Part shown: positions 1 through 5,543 of the stretch, one piece after another
How positions within the stretch are numbered: position 1 is the stretch's first letter
Layout of the letters: each line of letters opens with the position of its first letter
NCBI GenBank assembly: GCA_030594505.1
Contig: JAUVFC010000114.1
Location: 1 to 5,943, forward strand
Direction of reading: 5' to 3'
Length of the DNA stretch: 5,943 bases
Source: Desulfobacterales bacterium
GTDB lineage: Bacteria > Desulfobacterota > Desulfobacteria > Desulfobacterales > C00003106
Program-made: the position numbers and the translations under genes
Notes under the pieces: model-generated
The model's database searches: none
The model's input: only the letters and a program-made list of their open reading frames with translations
What the model was told of the DNA's origin: nothing

Positions 1-9
1 AGCAAGTTG

Positions 10-1041
10 TCATAAAATTCCGATCTCTAACGCCTGTAAAGTCTGTTTTGCTTCTTCAAAGCGAGGATTGAGTTCGATAGCCTTTGTAAACGCTTCTTTT
101 GCCTTCTCCAGTTCCTTCATGTCAATGCAAAGCCTTCCGATGTTGTAATGAATCTTCTCTTCGTTGGGAGTCACCTTCAGCGCCTTTTGGTACTGCTCAA
201 GGGCCTCTCTGAGTTTCCCCTGTTTACGATAAAGAACGCCCAGGCTATTGAAGACATTAACAGTATTCGGGTTGATTTGGAGGATTTCGTTAAGTACTTC
301 TTCTGCGTTTTCATCCATATGCTTATTCATGTACATGTCTGCGGCTTGTTGCAGGCTCTCTTCGGCCTCTGTCATTCTTCCGAGCTTTTGGTACGCTGTG
401 CCCATCCCCCTGTATGCCTTTACGAACATGTTGTTGATCTGCGTGGCCTTTCTAAAAGCCACGATTGCCTCTTCATGTTTGCCCTGTGCCGTCTTTATAT
501 AACCTATATTATAATAGACTTCGGGACTGTCGTTGTATTCCAGGACCTTTTTGAATTCGGTCAATGCCTTGTCGTAATCTTCTTTATCAAGATACAACTT
601 ACCGTGTTCAAGGTGTTGCTGTGACTTTAGGTCGACAAATTCTTGATGGAGTTCGTGAATGGAATCGATCTTTTGTTTAAAGGACTCCATGGTCATTGGT
701 TTAACAATTATTCCTGTAATGCCTGCTTCGCCTGCCTCTATGACCTGTGCTCGTGTTAACTGGTCGGTTATCAGAAAAAAAGGGAGATGCGAAAACTGCT
801 CCGAGGCCCTGACAATCTTGAGAAGGGCAAGACCTATCATATCGGGCAGGTCCCAGTCAGCGATTATGCAACCGATCGTTTTCGTGTTTAAGATAGACAA
901 TGCCTCACTTCCGCGTTTTGACGTGGAGACATTGCGATGATTGAGATAGTCGAGGGCCTTAATAACGTTTTGTGTGGACCTTTTATGACTATCAACAACA
1001 AGAAAGGCAATGTTTTTCATTTTGGGATTATTTCTATCCAA
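10..1041 (-). CDS. Response-regulator receiver domain fused to TPR repeats
   Basis: This is a 343-residue soluble protein with no signal peptide or membrane segment. Residues about 11-130 form a CheY-like receiver domain: phospho-acceptor Asp62 (in ADWDLPDM), Thr92 (FLITD) and Lys114 (VKP) are present. The acidic pocket reads VVDS (Asp17-Ser18) rather than the usual Asp-Asp, so Mg2+ binding may be altered. Residues about 142-327 contain about five TPR units (142-171, 172-204, 205-238, 260-293, 294-327) with a looser helical stretch at 239-259. There is no DNA-binding or enzymatic output domain, so the output is probably protein-protein interaction through the TPRs. A TTG start at 1041 is preferred because AAAGGAA lies 7 nt upstream; the internal ATG at 1020 has no visible Shine-Dalgarno. 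The gene is divergent from the two-component operon. Its partner and pathway are not recognisable; a link to the neighbouring kinase is only inference. Confidence 0.9.
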   Translation of the reverse strand: MDRNNPKMKNIAFLVVDSHKRSTQNVIKALDYLNHRNVSTSKRGSEALSILNTKTIGCIIADWDLPDMIGLALLKIVRASEQFSHLPFFLITDQLTRAQVIEAGEAGITGIIVKPMTMESFKQKIDSIHELHQEFVDLKSQQHLEHGKLYLDKEDYDKALTEFKKVLEYNDSPEVYYNIGYIKTAQGKHEEAIVAFRKATQINNMFVKAYRGMGTAYQKLGRMTEAEESLQQAADMYMNKHMDENAEEVLNEILQINPNTVNVFNSLGVLYRKQGKLREALEQYQKALKVTPNEEKIHYNIGRLCIDMKELEKAKEAFTKAIELNPRFEEAKQTLQALEIGIL

Positions 1042-1048
1042 CAGAATG

Positions 1049-1055
1049 TTCCTTT
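1049..1055 (-). promoter_or_regulatory. Ribosome binding site supporting a TTG start
   Basis: On the minus strand AAAGGAA sits 7 nt before the TTG at 1041-1039. It supports the TTG over the ATG seven codons later (1020), which lacks such a site. The choice changes only seven N-terminal residues ahead of the receiver domain. Confidence 0.5.
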
Positions 1056-1060
1056 GCAGG

Positions 1061-1073
1061 TGATTTCCAATGA
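1061..1073 (+). repeat. 13-bp direct repeat TGATTTCCAATGA, copy 1
   Basis: Identical to the 13-mer at 1388-1400. It lies 20 bp upstream of the start of the minus-strand receiver-TPR gene. The core TGATTTCC recurs at 1112-1119 and, inverted, at 1205-1212. It could be a regulator-binding site shared by the divergent genes; this is inference from position and repetition only. Confidence 0.6.
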
Positions 1074-1178
1074 GGCTTACTCTGTCTGTGTAAGAAATCC
1101 GTGTTTCCTATTGATTTCCTATCCTAATATCGGTATTGCCAAACAATGTCTTTAATCTGGAGTCTGCTTTTTTTTTTG

Positions 1179-1307
1179 TGACTTCGTAAAAAAATACCGA
1201 TTTTGGAAATCAATGCAAAAGAGCTTTGCATAACTATAAGTAATTACTGGATTCCCGACTTCGCGGGAATAACGAAAGTGGAACTTTTCAGACTTTTTAC
1301 GAAGTCA
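1179..1307. mobile_element. MITE-like non-coding element with terminal inverted repeats
   Basis: The ends are perfect 14-bp inverted repeats: TGACTTCGTAAAAA at 1179-1192 and its reverse complement at 1294-1307. The 129-bp interior has no gene but two hairpins. One has a 7-bp stem, ATGCAAA/TTTGCAT, at 1213-1219 and 1225-1231. The other has a 7-bp stem, ATTCCCG/CGGGAAT, at 1251-1257 and 1264-1270 with a 6-nt loop. The second resembles the dispersed ATTCCCG-type palindromes seen in many bacterial genomes. No transposase is encoded and no target-site duplication is obvious, so mobility is inferred from architecture alone. It could equally be a degenerate insertion-sequence relic or a bidirectional RNA structure. 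Confidence 0.55.
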
Positions 1308-1365
1308 TCATTTTTTACACACAAAAAATAGTTGAATCTTCTAAATGTATCCTGTAACGTACAAA

Positions 1366-1371
1366 TATAGT
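1366..1371 (+). promoter_or_regulatory. Possible -10 box for the kinase operon
   Basis: TATAGT matches five of six positions of the sigma-70 -10 consensus and would start transcription about 48 nt before the preferred kinase ATG. No good -35 hexamer lies 16-18 nt upstream. A weaker alternative is TTGAAT at 1332-1337 with TAACGT at 1355-1360 (17-nt spacer). Both are tentative in this AT-rich stretch. Confidence 0.2.
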
Positions 1372-1387
1372 AGTGTTCAAAATAATT

Positions 1388-1400
1388 TGATTTCCAATGA
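1388..1400 (+). repeat. 13-bp direct repeat TGATTTCCAATGA, copy 2
   Basis: Identical to 1061-1073. It lies 25 bp before the preferred kinase start at 1426. If the kinase instead starts at 1345 this copy would be coding, which would weaken a regulatory reading. Confidence 0.6.
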
Positions 1401-1425
1401 AATAATTGCTGCTCCACATTTATTT

Positions 1426-2871
1426 ATGAAGCTTACCATTTTTCACCGTCTTGTTTTAGGCTATCTCAGTATTTTTTTACTGGTAGCGGCTTTGAGTACA
1501 TACACCATTTACCAGTTATACCGCCTTAATAATATAACACATCTTATTCTTCATGTGGACACCGCTGCAATCAACGATGTAAAGAAAATCAGAGACTCGT
1601 TGTTATCCCAGGTGCGGTCTGAAAATAAATATCTTCTCACAAGAGACAAGAGTTTTTACAAACAATTTCAGGTAGCACGGCAGGAGTTTATCCGACATCT
1701 TTCAAGTATCTCTTATGATGCCAACTCCGATCAGGAAGCTTTAATAAACCGGATAAAGGAACTCCACTCCGGCTATCTTTTCCTTTTTGAAAAAGAGGCG
1801 CAATATCTGAATGAGGGAAAGGACTATTCAGGACTCTCTTATAAAGACACAAAACAGGAGTATGTCAATGGTACAATAGATCATTTAAAAGAATTAAACC
1901 GTCATGTACAATCTAATATCGACAGAAAGATGAGGGCACTGGAGGCGACCGGCAAAAGGGCCACTGAGATGGCCTTGGTTATGACAGTAACTACATTACT
2001 TGTCGGGCTCTTTATCTCCCTGGTAATTACACAGAGTATTAATAAGCCTCTTTCTTTATTGAAAAAACGAACCAGGGAAATCGCCCAAAAAGGGGTATTT
2101 GATGGGTATTTAAATTTGTCGTCTCCGCCCGAAGTAAAAGATTTGGCATCATCTTTCAATTTTATGTGTGCCAAACTGAAAAAGTTGGATCAAATGAAAG
2201 CGGATTTTTTCTCCCATATTTCTCACGACCTCCGTACACCGCTGACATCAATAAGGGAGGGCACCACTCTATTACTGGAAGGCGTGGGAGGAACTATTAC
2301 GGATAAACAAAAAAGGCTTTTAACCATCATAGTTGAAGAAAGTAACCGTTTAATCCGTTCTGTTAATTCTCTTCTCGATCTGTCAAAAATGGAGGCGGGA
2401 ATAATGCCGGAAGATTTCGAAAAAACAAATATTGCCCCTCTAATTAATCAGGTAATATTTGAGATAGAACCTATTGTGGAAGGGAAAAATATAGAAGTCG
2501 CGGGAAAAATCGCTGACACATTGCCAAAAGTGAATGTAAGTCGAGAACGGATTCTTCAGGTATTAAGAAATTTGCTTGGCAACGCGGTTAAATTTACACC
2601 GGAAAGGGGAACGATAGGGGTGAATGCATACGCTTCAGATCATGAGATAATAGTTTCAGTAGTTGACACAGGCCCCGGCATTCCCGAGAAAAAATTATTT
2701 TCCATATTCGATAAGTTTTACCAGGCATCAACAAAAGATCGGAAAGAAACAGGAGGTACAGGTTTAGGGCTGTGTATAGCAAAAAATATCATAAACGCCC
2801 ATGGAGGGAAGATATGGGCGGAAACAAAACTAAATCAGGGAAGCATATTTACGTTTACCTTGCCGGTCTGA
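1426..2871 (+). CDS. glrK: GlrK/QseE-like membrane sensor histidine kinase
   Basis: This is a 481-residue inner-membrane sensor kinase. It has a membrane segment at about 10-31, an extracytoplasmic, probably helical sensor region at about 32-181, a second membrane segment at about 182-203, HAMP at about 204-256, a dimerisation/phosphoacceptor domain at about 257-320, and an ATPase domain to the C terminus. Phospho-acceptor His267 lies in HDLRTP, followed by SIREGTTLL, a run characteristic of GlrK/QseE. N-box Asn386, G1 box DTGPGIP (Asp414) and G2 box GGTGLGL (443-449) are all intact, so it should be catalytically active. The ATG at 1426 (MKLTIFHRL) is preferred over the in-frame ATG at 1345 because it places the first membrane helix at the N terminus. 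Neither start has a good Shine-Dalgarno. The gene opens an operon with the lipoprotein and GlrR-like regulator. Orthology rests on motif resemblance plus gene order; the signal sensed is unknown. Confidence 0.9.
   Translation: MKLTIFHRLVLGYLSIFLLVAALSTYTIYQLYRLNNITHLILHVDTAAINDVKKIRDSLLSQVRSENKYLLTRDKSFYKQFQVARQEFIRHLSSISYDANSDQEALINRIKELHSGYLFLFEKEAQYLNEGKDYSGLSYKDTKQEYVNGTIDHLKELNRHVQSNIDRKMRALEATGKRATEMALVMTVTTLLVGLFISLVITQSINKPLSLLKKRTREIAQKGVFDGYLNLSSPPEVKDLASSFNFMCAKLKKLDQMKADFFSHISHDLRTPLTSIREGTTLLLEGVGGTITDKQKRLLTIIVEESNRLIRSVNSLLDLSKMEAGIMPEDFEKTNIAPLINQVIFEIEPIVEGKNIEVAGKIADTLPKVNVSRERILQVLRNLLGNAVKFTPERGTIGVNAYASDHEIIVSVVDTGPGIPEKKLFSIFDKFYQASTKDRKETGGTGLGLCIAKNIINAHGGKIWAETKLNQGSIFTFTLPV
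2803..2808 (+). promoter_or_regulatory. Shine-Dalgarno inside the kinase gene that sets the lipoprotein start
   Basis: GGAGGG ends 5 nt before the ATG at 2814. It is the strongest ribosome binding site in the window and lies within kinase codons (the HGG near the C terminus). It fixes the lipoprotein start at 2814 rather than the upstream in-frame ATG at 2772. Confidence 0.75.
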
Positions 2872-3260
2872 TTTTGCTTGCTTTTTCCGGATGCGCCACA
2901 TGCAGTGGATTACATGACAGATTAATGGCGCATAATTATCTTTCCAGTGCGAAGACGTCTCTGGAACGAGGGGATTATGAAAAGGCGGCACAAGAGAGTC
3001 AAAAATCTTTAGATTTAGCCGGCAATAAATCGCCTGGAGATAAGGCTCTGTTCACTTTAGGATTGGTCTATGCACATTATGGAAATGCAAAGAGGGACTA
3101 TGGAAAATCTTTTGGCTATTTCAGAGAGCTTGTGTCAAACTACCCGGAAGGTCCGATGGCGGAACGGGCAAAAATATGGATGGGGGTGCTGGAAATTATA
3201 GAAAAGATGAAACAGGTCGATATCGAGCTTGAAAAAAAGAAGAAAGAATGGATTAAGTAA
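2814..3260 (+). CDS. Small TPR-like lipoprotein, positional analogue of QseG
   Basis: This is a 148-residue predicted lipoprotein. It has a basic N terminus (residues 1-11), a hydrophobic stretch (12-24) and a lipobox FSGC with lipidated Cys27. Ala at +2 would, under the Lol rules known from enterobacteria, favour the outer membrane. The mature part is helical: residues about 41-70 and 78-110 look like TPR/BamD-type repeats (including SNYPEGPMAERAKIW), and the C-terminal 20 residues are a Lys/Glu-rich possible coiled coil. It starts 58 bp inside the kinase gene and ends one base before the regulator's ATG, so the three genes are translationally packed. In enterobacteria the gene between qseE and qseF encodes the lipoprotein QseG, which acts on the sensor. 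This protein holds the same position but I see no clear QseG sequence identity. A role as envelope accessory of the kinase is inferred. Confidence 0.82.
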   Translation: MGGNKTKSGKHIYVYLAGLILLAFSGCATCSGLHDRLMAHNYLSSAKTSLERGDYEKAAQESQKSLDLAGNKSPGDKALFTLGLVYAHYGNAKRDYGKSFGYFRELVSNYPEGPMAERAKIWMGVLEIIEKMKQVDIELEKKKKEWIK

Positions 3261-3261
3261 A

Positions 3262-4665
3262 ATGTCTCTTGGGAAAATTTTAATTGTTGACGATGATAAG
3301 AACCTTCTCGAACTGTTGAAAACGAGGATAGAGGCGGCAAACTATGAAGCCGTGGTATCACAGAAGGAAGACACAGCCCTTGAACTTGCCGGAAAGCACG
3401 TCTTTAGCCTCGCAATTGTCGATTTGAAGTTGATGCGCACGGACGGGATCAGCCTGATGGAAGAACTTCATGCGATCAATTCGGATCTTCCGGTTATCAT
3501 TCTCACCGCACATGGCAGTGTTGAAAACGCAGTAGATGCGATGAAAAGAGGAGCTTACAGCTATCTTTTAAAACCGTTTGATGCGCAGGACCTCCTTTCT
3601 CATATCGAAAAAGCACTGGAAAAACGTAAGCTTGCTGTAGAAATCAAAATACTTGGGGGTATCTTCGAGGGGAAATATGACTTTAAAAATATTGTGACCC
3701 GAAGCGAAAAGATGCGGAAGGTGCTCCAACAGGTAGTCCGCATTGCGCAGACCGATTCCACTATTTATCTGCACGGTGAAAGCGGAACAGGAAAAGAGTT
3801 GATTGCCAAGGCGATCCATTTGAGCAGTCACAGAAAGGAAGACCCTTTTGTAGCTGTAAACTGTGCGGCCATACCCGATACACTTCTTGAGAGCGAGCTT
3901 TTTGGCTATAAAAAAGGGGCATTTACGAACGCTGTTCGAAATAAACGCGGACTGTTTGAACAGGCTCACGGAGGGACAATATTTCTTGATGAAATTGGTG
4001 AGATGTCTCCCTCTCTTCAGGCAAAGATGTTAAGAGTATTAGAGGTTCAACAATTTCATCCGGTCGGGGCGGAAAAACCGCTAAATGTAGATGCACGAGT
4101 GATTGTGGCAACTAATAAGGATCTTGAAAAAGAGGTAAAAAACGGGCTTTTTAGAGAAGACCTCTTTTATCGAATACATGTCATCCCTATATATCTCCCT
4201 TCACTGAGGGCAAGGAAGGAAGATATATCGGCTTTAGCCAAACACTTTTTAAAAAAATACAGTAAAGAGATGAAAAAAGAGGTCTATGATATTACACGGG
4301 GAGCTATGCAGAAACTGATGCTTCATGATTGGCCCGGAAACGTACGAGAACTGGTAAACACTATAGAGTATGCGGTTGCAATGACCACAAAGAATGTGAT
4401 TACGGAAGAATTTGTTCTTCCACATAAAAAGATTGTCCCAAACGTGTTTAAACTAAAGCCCTTGAAAGAGGCCAAGGGGGACTTCGAAAAAAATTATCTC
4501 ATTAATATACTTGAACTTACCAAGGGGAATGTAAGCAGAGCAGCAGAGATGGCCTCAAAGTATCGGGCAGATTTTTACAACCTCCTTAAAAAATACAATC
4601 TGAATCCCAAAGATTTTAAAAAACAAAATCTCTCGGCCCTGGATGAAAAAAAACGTCGCGCTTGA
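3262..4665 (+). CDS. glrR: GlrR/QseF-like sigma-54-dependent response regulator
   Basis: This is a 467-residue NtrC-family enhancer-binding protein. Residues 1-120 are a receiver domain with acidic pocket Asp10-Asp11, phospho-acceptor Asp54, Thr82 and Lys104. Residues about 145-380 are the AAA+ sigma-54 activation domain: Walker A GESGTGKE (172-179), Walker B FLDE (Asp243-Glu244), arginine-finger region FREDLFYR (297-304) and WPGNVREL (357-364). The sigma-54 contact loop at 219-224 reads GAFTNA instead of GAFTGA. The C-terminal Fis-type helix-turn-helix (about 412-445, TKGNVSRAAEMA then RADFYNLLKKY) and the ending DFKK closely resemble E. coli GlrR. The ATG at 3262 follows the lipoprotein stop by one base and gives a standard receiver N terminus; an in-frame ATG at 3229 would add 11 charged residues inside the lipoprotein gene. 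The cognate kinase is almost certainly the upstream GlrK-like protein. Target promoters are not visible here. Confidence 0.92.
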   Translation: MSLGKILIVDDDKNLLELLKTRIEAANYEAVVSQKEDTALELAGKHVFSLAIVDLKLMRTDGISLMEELHAINSDLPVIILTAHGSVENAVDAMKRGAYSYLLKPFDAQDLLSHIEKALEKRKLAVEIKILGGIFEGKYDFKNIVTRSEKMRKVLQQVVRIAQTDSTIYLHGESGTGKELIAKAIHLSSHRKEDPFVAVNCAAIPDTLLESELFGYKKGAFTNAVRNKRGLFEQAHGGTIFLDEIGEMSPSLQAKMLRVLEVQQFHPVGAEKPLNVDARVIVATNKDLEKEVKNGLFREDLFYRIHVIPIYLPSLRARKEDISALAKHFLKKYSKEMKKEVYDITRGAMQKLMLHDWPGNVRELVNTIEYAVAMTTKNVITEEFVLPHKKIVPNVFKLKPLKEAKGDFEKNYLINILELTKGNVSRAAEMASKYRADFYNLLKKYNLNPKDFKKQNLSALDEKKRRA

Positions 4666-5419
4666 ATACCGTTTAAAACGTTGCAGGAACGTAATTACCC
4701 TCGGTGTTCGTCCTAATTTTTCCGCTTACAAAGATTGGGAAAAGGACCTGATACGAAATTCTTCCGTTATCTATTATCCCACTGCTTTTTACGCTGACAT
4801 CTTTGACACCGTGGGAAAGCGTACCTTTCCGACTTATCATACATACAAATTTACGCAGGATAAGATCAAGCAGACCACCTTGTTCCGGCTTCTGGATATT
4901 TCTCACCCCAGGACGCACTTTTTTTATGGGGATCGCCAAAAGGCAACAATTCCTGATCACTTTCAATTCCCGTTCATTGGCAAGATCCCGAGGGGATCAG
5001 CTCTTGGGAAAGGTGTTTACTTGATTTGTAACAAACAGGAACTTGCCGATTATGTCCAATTAACGCATGTGGCCTATATCCAGGAGTATCTTGAGTTCGA
5101 TCGTGATCTGCGGGTAGTGATTATGGGGAGTCGTATAATTCATGCATATTGGCGTATCGCCTCTAAAGGAAATTTTCGTACCAACTTGTCCCAGGGAGGA
5201 AAAGTCAGTTTCGATGACATACCCGAGGAAGGTCTTGATTTGGCGCTCGATACAGCCAGGAAGTGCCGTTTTGATGACGTCGGCCTTGACATATGTTTCG
5301 CAAAAGGACGCTACTGGGTCCTGGAGGCAAATATGAAATACGGAAAAGAGGGGTTCAGGAAGGCCGGAATCGATTATTATCGGCTTGTAGAGGAAATGCT
5401 TGATAGAAATGAAATTTAG
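4643..5419 (+). CDS. RimK-type ATP-grasp ligase
   Basis: This is a 258-residue soluble protein of the ATP-grasp superfamily, RimK-like branch, whose members join an amino acid or similar amine to a carboxylate using ATP. Visible elements are a short pre-ATP-grasp N-terminal part (1-95), a glycine-rich nucleotide loop KIPRGSALGKG (114-124), the hinge YIQEYLE (145-151), RDLRV (154-158), the GNFRTNLSQGG loop (176-186), and the metal site formed by Asp216 and Glu228/Asn230 (VLEANMKYG). It is shorter than E. coli RimK (about 300 residues). The ATG at 4643 overlaps the regulator gene by 23 bp, and no Shine-Dalgarno is apparent, which suggests translational coupling. The substrate cannot be read from the sequence. 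S6 modification, peptide tailing or cofactor glutamylation are all possible, as is an unrelated ligation. Co-transcription with the regulator is strongly suggested by the overlap. Confidence 0.85.
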   Translation: MKKNVALEYRLKRCRNVITLGVRPNFSAYKDWEKDLIRNSSVIYYPTAFYADIFDTVGKRTFPTYHTYKFTQDKIKQTTLFRLLDISHPRTHFFYGDRQKATIPDHFQFPFIGKIPRGSALGKGVYLICNKQELADYVQLTHVAYIQEYLEFDRDLRVVIMGSRIIHAYWRIASKGNFRTNLSQGGKVSFDDIPEEGLDLALDTARKCRFDDVGLDICFAKGRYWVLEANMKYGKEGFRKAGIDYYRLVEEMLDRNEI

Positions 5420-5442
5420 GGACTTATGAAGGGAAAGTTCCG

Positions 5443-5524
5443 GGTTCACGGTTCAAGGTTAAACTGCGATCTCCATGTCACCCTGAACGTTGAGTACATA
5501 TAGCCCAACCGTGAACTGTGAACC
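5443..5524. repeat. Imperfect inverted repeat built from 7-bp units
   Basis: The left arm 5443-5460 (GGTTCAC GGTTCAA GGTT) pairs with the right arm 5507-5524 (AACCGTG AACTGTG AACC) at 16 of 18 positions, across a 46-nt loop. Each arm is itself a tandem of a 7-bp unit. There is no T-run after it, so it is a poor intrinsic terminator. It occupies most of the 124-bp gap between the ligase and the amidohydrolase and resembles dispersed GGTTCAC-type intergenic repeats. Its function is unknown. Confidence 0.6.
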
Positions 5525-5543
5525 TAACAACCTGAGTAGTTAC

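Larger units (their letters stand above)
1042..1425. other. Divergent intergenic region
   Basis: This 384-bp gap separates the minus-strand receiver-TPR gene from the plus-strand kinase operon, so promoters for both must lie here or further inside the genes. It holds a MITE-like inverted-repeat element (1179-1307), a T-tract at 1168-1177, and four copies of TGATTTCC (1061-1068, 1112-1119 and 1388-1395 on plus; 1205-1212 on minus). The short open frames across it (for example 937-1155) have no coding character. I found no convincing sigma-54 -24/-12 element with GG-N10-GC spacing. Confidence 0.8.

Noticed and set aside
148..1155. Several plus-strand open frames (148-624, 248-502, 659-940, 937-1155)
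   Set aside because: They are antisense to the receiver-TPR gene or run into the intergenic region, and they show no domain or coding character.
1201..1220. Possible sigma-54 promoter (GG followed by GC) in the intergenic region
   Set aside because: The spacing between GG (1205-1206) and GC (1215-1216) is 8 nt, not the required 10, and flanking consensus bases are poor.
1345..1425. Upstream ATG extension of the kinase by 27 residues
   Set aside because: It adds a non-hydrophobic leader ahead of the first membrane helix, has no Shine-Dalgarno and covers one of the repeated 13-mers. The ATG at 1426 gives the expected N terminus.
2772..2813. Upstream ATG for the lipoprotein
   Set aside because: GGAGGG at 2803-2808 is placed for the ATG at 2814, and starting there gives a compact signal peptide.
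3229..3261. Upstream ATG for the GlrR-like regulator
   Set aside because: It would add 11 mostly charged residues before a canonical receiver start and overlap the lipoprotein gene. The ATG at 3262 is better.
3568..3969. Minus-strand open frame opposite the regulator, and similar ones at 1902-2174, 4673-4966, 5060-5449 and 5687-5911
   Set aside because: They lie antisense to well-supported genes with intact motifs and have no recognisable features.
5443..5530. Intrinsic terminator after the ATP-grasp gene
   Set aside because: The loop is 46 nt and no T-run follows the right arm.
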